Part shown: in pieces, positions 56,462 to 64,000 of the stretch
Numbering within the stretch: the first letter of the stretch is position 1
Layout: each line of letters opens with the position of its first letter
Origin: Bacteroidales bacterium
GTDB lineage: Bacteria; Bacteroidota; Bacteroidia; Bacteroidales; PWNQ01
Direction: 5' to 3'
Length of the DNA: 64,000 bases
Assembly (NCBI GenBank): GCA_021738505.1
Contig: JAIPBW010000003.1
Span: 1 to 64,000, forward strand
Notes under the pieces: generated by a model
Told to the model about the DNA's origin: nothing
The model's database searches: none
The model's input: the letters and a program-made list of their open reading frames with translations, nothing else
Made by a program: the position numbers and the translations under genes

Positions 56462-57517
56462 TTAACGGTTATCATACTGATCTTTATAATAATTTTGATA
56501 GGCTCCGCTGGTTACATCCTTCAACCATTGTTCATTCTCCAGATACCAATCCACTGTGTTTCGCAAGCCTTGTTCAAAATCTACTGAAGGGGTCCAACCC
56601 AACTCCTGTTGGATTTTTGAACTATCAATAGCATACCGCATATCATGCCCGGCACGGTCTTTTACAAAAGTAATCAATTTCGAAGACGCTCCTTTTTCCC
56701 GCCCCAGCTTCTCATCCATAATATTGCATAGTAAGCGGATCAAATCGATATTTTTCCATTCGTTATTTCCACCGATGTTATAGGTTTCTCCTACTCTTCC
56801 CTTATGAAAAATCAAATCAATAGCAGCTGCATGGTCATTAACCCACAACCAATCCCGGATATTTTCGCCTTTGCCATATACCGGAATCGTTTTATTATTC
56901 TTAATGTTGTTGATCGCCAGCGGGATAAGTTTTTCAGGAAATTGATATGCTCCGTAATTATTTGAGCAATTGGAAATCACCGTCGGAAGGTTAAATGTAT
57001 GCTGATAAGCTCTCACCAGATGGTCAGAGCTAGCTTTTGATGCTGAGTATGGACTCCGTGGATCATAGGCTGTGTCTTCCGTAAAGAATCCTGTTTCACC
57101 CAATGAACCATAAACCTCATCTGTAGAAATATGATAAAACAATTTTTCAGCAAAATTATCGCTCCATATATGTCTAAAGGCATTTAACAAATTCACGGTA
57201 CCGTTAATATTGGCATAAATAAATGCATTGGGATTACTTATGGAGCGGTCAACATGGGACTCGGCTGCAAGATGAATAACCCCGTCAAATTTATAATCTT
57301 CAAATAATTTCATTATAAACTCTTCGTCCACAATATCTCCTTTAATGAACGTATAATTGGGTTTATCCTCAATATCCGTCAGGTTTTTAAGATTCCCTGC
57401 ATAAGTTAACTTATCCAGATTATAAATATGATACTGCGGGTATTTAGTAACCATCCTGCGGACTACGTGGGAACCAATGAATCCGGCTCCGCCCGTGATT
57501 AAGATTTTTTTTGTCAT
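56462..57517 (-). CDS. rfbB: dTDP-glucose 4,6-dehydratase
   Basis: Makes dTDP-4-keto-6-deoxyglucose for rhamnose and other surface sugars. 351 residues. The NAD-binding loop is TGGAGFIGSHVV at the N-terminus. The STDEVYG segment carries the active-site Thr-Asp-Glu, and YSASKASSDHLV the YxxxK pair. PVYGKGENIRDWLWVNDH is also typical. It sits 4 bp from galE on the same strand. rfbA, rfbC and rfbD are not in the window. Confidence 0.96.
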   Translation of the reverse strand: MTKKILITGGAGFIGSHVVRRMVTKYPQYHIYNLDKLTYAGNLKNLTDIEDKPNYTFIKGDIVDEEFIMKLFEDYKFDGVIHLAAESHVDRSISNPNAFIYANINGTVNLLNAFRHIWSDNFAEKLFYHISTDEVYGSLGETGFFTEDTAYDPRSPYSASKASSDHLVRAYQHTFNLPTVISNCSNNYGAYQFPEKLIPLAINNIKNNKTIPVYGKGENIRDWLWVNDHAAAIDLIFHKGRVGETYNIGGNNEWKNIDLIRLLCNIMDEKLGREKGASSKLITFVKDRAGHDMRYAIDSSKIQQELGWTPSVDFEQGLRNTVDWYLENEQWLKDVTSGAYQNYYKDQYDNR

Positions 57518-57521
57518 AATA

Positions 57522-58553
57522 TTATTCTTCTGTATTTTTTTCTGCTAATGCTTTTTCCCAGTTCCAGGCTGTACGCATCATATCTTCGAGATCTTTCCGG
57601 GCTTTCCAGCCCAGCTCCCGATTGGCAAAGCTTGTATCAGCCCAGACCTGCTCCACATCTCCGGGTCTACGATCAACAATTTTATACTTCAAAGGTTGAT
57701 CAGCTACTTTTTCAAATGCTTTCACAACTTCCAGCACGGAATATCCATTCCCGGTACCTAAATTAAATACTTCAGGATTAGCTTTATGCTGATTATTGAT
57801 CATCCGGTCAACAGCTACAACATGTGCTTTTGCCAGATCCACTACATGGATATAATCTCTTATCGCTGTGCCATCCGGAGTATTATAATCATTTCCAAAA
57901 ACACTCAGTTGTTCACGTTTACCAATAGCCGTCTGCGTGATAAATGGCACAAGATTATCGGGAACGCCCAGCGGGAGTTCTCCTATCAAAATACTTTCAT
58001 GAGCGCCAATGGGATTAAAATAACGTAATAAAATACCTTTTACATTTTGGTTGGCTTTGGCTGTATCGGTAATAATTTCTTCAGAAATTTGTTTTGTGTT
58101 TCCGTAGGGCGAAGCTGCTGCCTGCACAGGTGCATCTTCAGCTACGGGTAACTTTTCCGGTTGTCCGTATACTGTACATGATGATGAAAACACAATATTT
58201 TCCACTTCATTTTTTTTCATCCCCTCCAAAATATTCATCAAAGAAGTAAGATTATTATGGTAATATTTTAACGGTTGTTCGACGGATTGTCCCACCGCTT
58301 TGTAAGCTGCAAAATGAATAACACCGTCCATATCCTGATGCCGGCTAAAAAAATCTAAGGTTTTTTGACGGTCGCACAGATCAAATTCTTCAAAATCCGG
58401 AAGGGTACCAGTAATTTTATGAATATTGTTAATGACTGATTGATAGGAATTGGATAAATTATCCACGATAATAACCTCATACCCCTTTTCCTGCAGTTCC
58501 ACAACAGTGTGCGAACCTATATATCCGGCTCCGCCGGTAACGAGAATCTTCAT
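57522..58553 (-). CDS. galE: UDP-glucose 4-epimerase
   Basis: Interconverts UDP-glucose and UDP-galactose. About 343 residues from the ATG at 58553 (MKILVTGGAGYIGSHT). The track start at 58631 adds 26 unlikely residues. VFSSSCTVYG and SPYGNTKQISEEI (YxxxK) are the SDR active-site motifs, and DGTAIRDYIHVVDLAKAH is diagnostic. It precedes rfbB on the same strand; the two form a sugar-nucleotide operon. Confidence 0.95.
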   Translation of the reverse strand: MKILVTGGAGYIGSHTVVELQEKGYEVIIVDNLSNSYQSVINNIHKITGTLPDFEEFDLCDRQKTLDFFSRHQDMDGVIHFAAYKAVGQSVEQPLKYYHNNLTSLMNILEGMKKNEVENIVFSSSCTVYGQPEKLPVAEDAPVQAAASPYGNTKQISEEIITDTAKANQNVKGILLRYFNPIGAHESILIGELPLGVPDNLVPFITQTAIGKREQLSVFGNDYNTPDGTAIRDYIHVVDLAKAHVVAVDRMINNQHKANPEVFNLGTGNGYSVLEVVKAFEKVADQPLKYKIVDRRPGDVEQVWADTSFANRELGWKARKDLEDMMRTAWNWEKALAEKNTEE

Positions 58554-58662
58554 TTTGCTGCATTTTATATTAAGAAAGGCCAAAGGTAGTAAGCTTTCCA
58601 TTAAATCACAACCCCAAAAGGCAGAATTCAATCCAAAAAGACTAAAGTTGTTTTCTTTTCGT

Positions 58663-58670
58663 TAATTTTG
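58663..58670 (+). promoter_or_regulatory. Probable -7 element for the 58.7 kb gene
   Basis: TAATTTTG fits TAnnTTTG, 17 bp upstream of the ATG at 58688. It lies in a divergent region with galE. Confidence 0.4.
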
Positions 58671-58687
58671 CATCAAATCAAATAAAG

Positions 58688-59443
58688 ATGCACAAACAAA
58701 TACTAATAATTGCTTTTCTACTAGCTTTTAAGGCTATTTCAGCTCAGGGCGATGTAAGTGATACGGCAACCAATATGCCAATGATCCAAATTAATTACGG
58801 GCTCCAGTTACCCGGGAATGATTTGGCAAATCGCTATGGCATGAATCATACGGCTGGAGCAACATTTATGTATAAAACACATAAAAATTGGCTCTTCGGG
58901 GTAAAATTTAACTATTTGTTTAGCGAAAACGTGAAAAACAAAGAAGATATCCTTTCCGGAATAGCAACCGAGGACGGAAATATTATCGACGGCAATGGAA
59001 TGCTAACCGAAGTAAATTATCACGAACGCGGTTTTTACAGCAATGTCTCTATTGGTAAATTATTCCCTGTCATCGGCCCAAACCAAAACTCGGGTTTATT
59101 TCTTATCGGCGGAGTCGGACTTTTACAACACAAAACATTAATACAAAACCCTGAAAATAAAGCTCCGCAAATTAGCGGAGAATACACTAAGGGCTATGAT
59201 CGCCTGACCAATGGCCTGGCAGTAAGTGAATTTATCGGATATATGCATATCGGAAATGGAACCATGTCCAGCTTTTATGTTGGCGCCGAATTAATACAAG
59301 CTTGGACACAATCGCGTCGCGATTATAATTTTAATAAAATGAAAAATGTAACCGATCAACGTTTCGACACACTCTGGGGATTAAGGATAGGCTGGATACT
59401 CCCGATCTCAGGAAAAACTTCCGGAGAATATCACTATTTTTAA
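58688..59443 (+). CDS. Probable outer-membrane or secreted protein of unknown function
   Basis: 251 residues. A signal peptide (MHKQILIIAFLLAFKAISAQG) precedes a beta-rich chain with many Gly and aromatic residues: INYGLQLPGNDLANRYGMNHTAGATFMYKTHKNWLFGVKFNYLF, then FYSNVSIGKLFPVIGPNQNSGLFLIGGVGLL. This resembles small OmpW/porin-like barrels. No named family is recognised. It lies 3 bp before waaA, so it may be cotranscribed with lipopolysaccharide synthesis. Confidence 0.72.
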   Translation: MHKQILIIAFLLAFKAISAQGDVSDTATNMPMIQINYGLQLPGNDLANRYGMNHTAGATFMYKTHKNWLFGVKFNYLFSENVKNKEDILSGIATEDGNIIDGNGMLTEVNYHERGFYSNVSIGKLFPVIGPNQNSGLFLIGGVGLLQHKTLIQNPENKAPQISGEYTKGYDRLTNGLAVSEFIGYMHIGNGTMSSFYVGAELIQAWTQSRRDYNFNKMKNVTDQRFDTLWGLRIGWILPISGKTSGEYHYF

Positions 59444-59446
59444 ACT

Positions 59447-60697
59447 ATGGGGCTTTATCAGATTACCATAACAACATACTGGCTTATAGCCCTGATTTAT
59501 GCATTGTTCAATAAAAAAGCAAAACAATTTGTTGCGGGCAGGAAAAATGTTTTCCGGAATTTAAAAGCCCGTATCCCTTCCGACAGAAAAATTATTTGGG
59601 TCCACTGTGCATCCTTAGGAGAGTTTGAACAAGGCAGACCTCTTATTGACCAATTGAAAAAAGAAGCACCGGAATATTTTATTCTCCTTACTTTTTTCTC
59701 TCCCAGCGGCTATGAGGTAAGGAAGAATTATTCCAATGCCGATTATGTATGCTACCTCCCCATGGATACACGGAAAAATGCGAAACAATTTATCAGAATC
59801 GTAAAACCTTCAAAAGTTCTGTTTGTCAAATACGAGTTCTGGTTAAATTATATCGATGTCCTGCATAAAGAGCACATTCCCTTTTATCTTGTTTCAGGCA
59901 TTTTTCGTAAGCAACAACATTTCTTTCAGTGGTATGGGAAAACCTTCCGCAAACGTTTACATAAATTCAACCACTTCTTCCTGCAGAACAAAACCTCAGC
60001 CCTATTATTAAAAGAACTCGGGATAAATAAGTACACTGTAGCAGGAGACACACGCTTTGACCGGGTTAAGGAGATAACCAATAATTTGCAATCTTATCCG
60101 AATTTAGAGGCTTTCAGTAAAGAGGCATTAGTTATTCTGGCCGGATCTTCCTGGCCTGCAGGTGAAAAAATGTTAGCTCAGTTTTTTGCCATGAAAAACG
60201 ATCCCAACCTAAAATTGATTATTGCTCCTCATCAGGTACATGATGATCACATTAATGAAATTCTGAGTTTATTTCCGGAGAAACCTGCATTATGGACGGA
60301 TGTAGAAAAACAGACTACAATCAACTCTAATATTTTAGTTGTCGATACCATCGGAATATTGTCGTCATTATATCAATATGCAGACATTGCATACATTGGT
60401 GGAGGTTTTGGCAAAGGCATTCATAATACGCTGGAAGCAGCTACTTTCGGCATACCCGTTATATTTGGACCAAACTATCAAAGGTTCCGGGAGGCGGTAG
60501 ACTTAAAAGAACAAAAAGGGGCTTTTGCAATCAATAATTTTGAAGATTTTGAACACATTTTAGATCAACTAATCCGGGATAAATTTCATAGGCAAAGGTC
60601 GGGTGAAAATGCCCGTCACTATGTTCAAACAAACACCGGAGCAACCAAGATAATTATGAATTCCATTACAGGTAAAGAATCCGGATTAACCCAATAA
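59447..60697 (+). CDS. waaA: 3-deoxy-D-manno-octulosonic acid (KDO) transferase
   Basis: Adds KDO to lipid A, a step needed for the lipopolysaccharide core. 416 residues. One N-terminal hydrophobic segment is followed by a GT-B glycosyltransferase. WVHCASLGEFEQGRPLI, then FLQNKTSALLLKELGINKYTVAGDTRFDRV, then YIGGGFGKGIHNTLEAATFGIPVIFGPNYQRFREA are diagnostic. It overlaps no neighbour but follows a barrel-like gene by 3 bp. Confidence 0.95.
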   Translation: MGLYQITITTYWLIALIYALFNKKAKQFVAGRKNVFRNLKARIPSDRKIIWVHCASLGEFEQGRPLIDQLKKEAPEYFILLTFFSPSGYEVRKNYSNADYVCYLPMDTRKNAKQFIRIVKPSKVLFVKYEFWLNYIDVLHKEHIPFYLVSGIFRKQQHFFQWYGKTFRKRLHKFNHFFLQNKTSALLLKELGINKYTVAGDTRFDRVKEITNNLQSYPNLEAFSKEALVILAGSSWPAGEKMLAQFFAMKNDPNLKLIIAPHQVHDDHINEILSLFPEKPALWTDVEKQTTINSNILVVDTIGILSSLYQYADIAYIGGGFGKGIHNTLEAATFGIPVIFGPNYQRFREAVDLKEQKGAFAINNFEDFEHILDQLIRDKFHRQRSGENARHYVQTNTGATKIIMNSITGKESGLTQ

Positions 60698-60772
60698 AAG
60701 TTATCCTATTTTTATCAACATCCTTTAAAAAAGGAAATATAAAATGTAATTTTGTTAAAAAATAAGCAAACA

Positions 60773-61618
60773 ATGACAAGCACAACAGAACTCCAAAAAA
60801 TTGCAAATCAAGTCAGAAGAGATATCATCCGTATGGTTCATGCTGTAAATTCGGGCCACCCGGGAGGTTCACTGGGTTGCACAGATTTCATGACCGCCTT
60901 ATATTTTGAAGTTATGGACCATGATCCTTCAAATTTTTCAATGGAAGGAAAAGGAGAAGATGTCTTTTACCTCTCCAATGGGCACATTTCACCGTTATGG
61001 TATAGTATCCTGGCAAGAAATGGCTATTTTGACATTTCGGAACTGAAAACGTTTCGCAAACTCAATTCCCGATTACAGGGCCATCCGGCAACAGAAGAAG
61101 GTCTTCCGGGAATACGAATCGCTTCTGGTTCTCTCGGCCAGGGAATGTCAGCGGCTTTAGGGCACGCATTAGCTAAAAAGCTGGATAGTGACAATAAGAT
61201 TGTCTATAGCCTCCATGGTGACGGAGAATTACAGGAAGGGCAAATTTGGGAAGCCGCTCTTTTTGGCGCTTCCAGAAAGATAGATAACATCATAGCCACG
61301 GTAGATTATAACGGTCAGCAAATTGACGGGCCCGTACAAAAGGTCAATGATCTTGGTGATTTAAAAGCCAAATGGGAAGCCTTTGGTTGGATAACACTGG
61401 AAATGAACGGACATGCCTTTGATGATATCCTAAAAACCATGGAAAAAGCAAAATCCATGACCGGTCAGGGAAAACCGGTTATTATTCTTATGCATACAGA
61501 TATGGGCCATGGCGTGGATTATATGCAGGGAACACATGAGTGGCATGGCAAAGCTCCTGACGATGAACTGGCACAAAAAGCCCTGGAGCAATTACCGGAA
61601 ACTTTAGGAGATTATTGA
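60773..61618 (+). CDS. Transketolase, N-terminal subunit
   Basis: 281 residues from the ATG at 60773 (MTSTTELQKIANQ). Carries the thiamine-diphosphate-binding half: HPGGSLGCTDFMTALYF, then GHISPLWYSILARNGYF, then GDGELQEGQIWEAALFGASRKIDNIIATVDYN (GDG..N TPP motif). It is the pyrophosphate-binding half of a split transketolase in the non-oxidative pentose phosphate pathway. The matching half starts at 63059, with a VWA gene between. Confidence 0.95.
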   Translation: MTSTTELQKIANQVRRDIIRMVHAVNSGHPGGSLGCTDFMTALYFEVMDHDPSNFSMEGKGEDVFYLSNGHISPLWYSILARNGYFDISELKTFRKLNSRLQGHPATEEGLPGIRIASGSLGQGMSAALGHALAKKLDSDNKIVYSLHGDGELQEGQIWEAALFGASRKIDNIIATVDYNGQQIDGPVQKVNDLGDLKAKWEAFGWITLEMNGHAFDDILKTMEKAKSMTGQGKPVIILMHTDMGHGVDYMQGTHEWHGKAPDDELAQKALEQLPETLGDY

Positions 61619-61644
61619 TTAAAATCCATCAGAATATTCGCTTT

Positions 61645-63045
61645 ATGAGGTTCAAATGCTCGTTTATCATACTCATTCTTTTGCTGGCTTTAACAACCAC
61701 CAAATCTGTTTTAGCCCAGCATCAAACAGCAGAAAGAAGAAACAATCAGTTAACACGTATTCTATTTGTTTTTGATGCCTCAAGAAGCATGTATGGAGAA
61801 TGGGATGATGAGCCCAAAATAGATATAGCCAGACGGTTACTGACTGAAATGTTAGACAGTCTTCGCGGACGAAAAAACATGCAGTTGGGACTTCGCGTGT
61901 ATGGACACCAACACCATTTCCCTCCCCAGCATTGTGATGACACGAAACTGGAAATCCCTTTTGAATATGATAACATTGACCAGATCGTCCACAAACTCAA
62001 ATCTATCGCTCCTAAGGGAACCACACCGATAGCCCGTTCACTGGAAGAAGCTGCTGATGATTTTACAGACTGTGAAAATTGCCGCAATATTGTAATTCTG
62101 ATTACCGACGGAATAGAAGAATGCGGTGGTGATCCTTGTGATGTTTCGCTTAAACTCCAGGAAAAGGGTGTTATTTTAAAACCTTTTGTTATCGGCATTG
62201 GAAAAGATTTCAAGGATGCTTTTGATTGTGTGGGAACGTATTTTGACACGAAAAATGAAGAGGAGTTCCGTACTGCGCTTAATGTCGCCATTGACAGAGC
62301 CCTTAATCCGACAACTGCTCAGATCAACCTGCTCGACATTAACGGAAACCCCACAGAGACAAACGTTAACATGTCTTTTTATAATAAAACTTCAGGCGAA
62401 CTAAAATATAATCTCATTCATACACTTAATGCTAAAGGCAACCCGGACACGCTTAAGTTAGACCCGATGATCACCTATAAAATTGATATTCATACGATCC
62501 CTCCCCTGACTATTGACTCATTCGGCTTAACAGCCGGTAAGCACAATAAAATCGGTGTAGACGCTCCGCAAGGATATTTAAAACTGGTATTTGACGGCAA
62601 AAGCACCAAAAGCCATTACATCAATTGCATTGTAAGAAAAGACGGAAAGATGAAAACTCTTAACGTTCAAAACATTGGCAAGAAAGAAAAATATCTTATC
62701 GGGAAATATGATTTGGAAGTTTTAACACTTCCACGGTTAAATATTGAAGATGTAGCCGTTAATCACAACCATACAACCACGATAGATATTCCCAGTCCCG
62801 GTATGGTCGTCATACAGATGGGGACTTCCGGCTATGGCAGTGTTTACAAATATCAGGATGATGGAAGCTTAAAATGGATCTATAATCTACCTGAAAAACA
62901 ACAAAGAGAATCTTTATTTTTACTACCGGGCGATTACAAAGTAGTATTCCGCTCAAGGGCTACACACCGATCAAGACATACGCGCCAGGTCGATTTTGAA
63001 GTCAAATCAGGTAAAGCCCAAACCATTTCAATATACAAGAATTAA
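61645..63045 (+). CDS. Secreted VWA-domain protein
   Basis: 466 residues from the ATG at 61645 (MRFKCSFIILILLLALTTTKSVLAQ), a signal peptide. The TTG in the track at 61615 is less likely. The von Willebrand A domain (about 36-225) has the MIDAS motif D44-x-S46-x-S48 (FDASRSMYGEW), TTPIARSLEEA and ITDGIEECGGDPC, so metal binding looks intact. Beta-rich repeats follow to the end (GYLKLVFDGKS; PSPGMVVIQMGTSGYG). It is probably periplasmic or surface. It lies between the two transketolase genes, in the same direction, with 26 bp on its left and 13 bp on its right. Confidence 0.88.
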   Translation: MRFKCSFIILILLLALTTTKSVLAQHQTAERRNNQLTRILFVFDASRSMYGEWDDEPKIDIARRLLTEMLDSLRGRKNMQLGLRVYGHQHHFPPQHCDDTKLEIPFEYDNIDQIVHKLKSIAPKGTTPIARSLEEAADDFTDCENCRNIVILITDGIEECGGDPCDVSLKLQEKGVILKPFVIGIGKDFKDAFDCVGTYFDTKNEEEFRTALNVAIDRALNPTTAQINLLDINGNPTETNVNMSFYNKTSGELKYNLIHTLNAKGNPDTLKLDPMITYKIDIHTIPPLTIDSFGLTAGKHNKIGVDAPQGYLKLVFDGKSTKSHYINCIVRKDGKMKTLNVQNIGKKEKYLIGKYDLEVLTLPRLNIEDVAVNHNHTTTIDIPSPGMVVIQMGTSGYGSVYKYQDDGSLKWIYNLPEKQQRESLFLLPGDYKVVFRSRATHRSRHTRQVDFEVKSGKAQTISIYKN

Positions 63046-63058
63046 AAAATCAAAAATC

Positions 63059-64000
63059 ATGAACACATATAAAGTAAGAGACCATAAAGACACGCGCTCC
63101 GGTTATGGAGCAGCATTACTCGAAATTGCCAAAGATAACGATCAGATTGTCGGTTTATGTGCAGACCTGACAGGTTCGCTCAAAATGGGCGACTTTGCGA
63201 AAGCTTATCCGGAACGATTTTTCCAATCCGGAATATCTGAGGCTAATATGATGGGCGTTGCTGCCGGAATGGCAACAGCAGGAAAAATTCCTTTTCCATC
63301 GACTTTTGCTAATTTTGGCTCAGGCCGTGTTTACGATCAAATTCGCCAATCTATCGCTTACAGTAATAAGAACGTTAAAATTTGTGTGTCTCATGCGGGA
63401 CTTACATTAGGAGAAGACGGAGCTACTCACCAAATGCTGGAAGATCTTGGCATGATGAAAATGCTTCCCAACATGACGGTTATCAATCCATGCGATTATA
63501 CGCAAACCATGCAGGCCACCAAAGCTGCCGCCGAGCATTACGGACCCGTATATTTACGCTTTGGCCGACCCAAAATGCCGGTCTTTATACCCGAAGATAT
63601 GCCATTTAAAATTGGGGAAGCAATTAAACTTACGCAAGGAAATGATGTCACTATTATTGCAACCGGTCATTTAGTTTGGCCGGCAATTCAGGCAGAACAA
63701 CGATTAAAAGAAAAAGGCATATCTGCCGAAGTTATTAATATCCATACAATTAAACCACTTGACACAAAAGCTATAGTGGAGTCAGTAAAAAAAACACATT
63801 GTGTGGTAACAGCAGAAGAACATATGCTGAATGGAGGATTAGGTGAAAGTGTCGCTCATACATTAGCAAAAAATTATCCGGCACCCATGGAAATGATTGG
63901 GGTAGATGACACTTTTGGTGAAAGTGGTAAGCCGGATGAATTAATGGAAAAATATGGACTGACAGATAAAAATATTGTTGAGGCGGCCCTGAAAGTTTTC
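63059..64000 (+). CDS. Transketolase, C-terminal subunit (partial, cut by window end)
   Basis: 314 codons present and open to the last base; the stop codon lies outside the window. It is absent from the ORF track except for a shadow. The pyrimidine-binding half begins MNTYKVRDHKDTRSGYGAALLEIAKDN. Diagnostic motifs are FQSGISEANMMGVAAGMATAGKIPF (catalytic Glu), SHAGLTLGEDGATHQMLEDL and GPVYLRFGRPKMP. Length is close to complete for this subunit (about 315). It pairs with the gene at 60773. Confidence 0.95.
   Translation, partial: MNTYKVRDHKDTRSGYGAALLEIAKDNDQIVGLCADLTGSLKMGDFAKAYPERFFQSGISEANMMGVAAGMATAGKIPFPSTFANFGSGRVYDQIRQSIAYSNKNVKICVSHAGLTLGEDGATHQMLEDLGMMKMLPNMTVINPCDYTQTMQATKAAAEHYGPVYLRFGRPKMPVFIPEDMPFKIGEAIKLTQGNDVTIIATGHLVWPAIQAEQRLKEKGISAEVINIHTIKPLDTKAIVESVKKTHCVVTAEEHMLNGGLGESVAHTLAKNYPAPMEMIGVDDTFGESGKPDELMEKYGLTDKNIVEAALKVF

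Noticed and set aside
61746-62291. 181-aa minus-strand ORF opposite the VWA gene
   Set aside because: Antisense to a clear VWA domain. Low-complexity Ser-rich translation; a shadow.

Overview
The window comes from a chromosome of the phylum Bacteroidota, probably class Bacteroidia or a close relative. Evidence: a secreted protein ends in a type IX secretion (T9SS) type A sorting domain; several promoters carry the Bacteroidota -7 signature TAnnTTTG; the primary sigma factor is short (288 aa, no large region 1.1); P-protein of glycine cleavage is a single long chain; transketolase is split into two subunits; lipoproteins and DUF4369/TlpA-type proteins are typical of the phylum. I see no rRNA, tRNA, CRISPR array, prophage or intact insertion sequence. 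About 54 protein genes are supported. They are mostly housekeeping genes, in short operons on both strands.

Layout. 0-9 kb: purB, yidC and pyrG (all minus), then the classic rpsO-pnp pair (plus). 9-13 kb: an SBF-family transporter, rsmE, a DUF4159 protein and the T9SS cargo protein. 13.8-25 kb: gcvP, membrane pyrophosphatase hppA, a bifunctional-nuclease protein, a CNT nucleoside transporter, thyA-folA, and a conserved secreted protein often mislabelled asparagine synthetase B. 25-35 kb: dnaB, a Cas4-like/DUF2779 protein, an MFS carrier, a TlpA thioredoxin, a DEDDy exonuclease, a lipoprotein, mnmD-nudix and two neighbouring acylphosphatase-fold genes. 35-50 kb: two uncharacterised genes, rpoD, a Do-family protease, then dapF, a GNAT enzyme, mltG, a DUF2279 protein, a phosphohexomutase, an outer-membrane protein, a TPR lipoprotein, ychF, a DoxX-like protein and a DUF6973-like protein. 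50-64 kb: a PTPS-family gene with folE, a BI-1 protein, fabD, a YgjV-GNAT fusion, a TlpA-like lipoprotein without CXXC, a PHP phosphatase with rfbB and galE (surface sugars), waaA, and split transketolase genes with a VWA gene between them. The second transketolase half runs off the right edge.

The most unusual material lies between genes. Three dispersed copies (near 4.0, 13.4 and 47.0 kb) of a roughly 250-290 bp non-coding repeat (called A here) carry a 10-bp tandem array, AATGACnAnn, in 3, 7 and 6 units, together with GTCAT words in the opposite orientation. A second short hairpin-like module (B; six copies) accompanies A or stands alone. A third family (C) is a MITE-like element bounded by inverted TTAGTGTCTGTCcATAAAGT ends: one complete copy fills the whole gap between cpsB-like and rfbB, and a partial copy lies at the left window edge. 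The yidC-pyrG gap also holds two different 7-bp tandem repeats and a pair of identical 18-bp palindromes. These are the best candidates for something not previously described. The protein-level curiosities are the degenerate second acylphosphatase, the Cas4-like protein with an eroded DUF2779 domain, the thioredoxin-fold lipoprotein without cysteines, and the VWA gene inside the transketolase locus.
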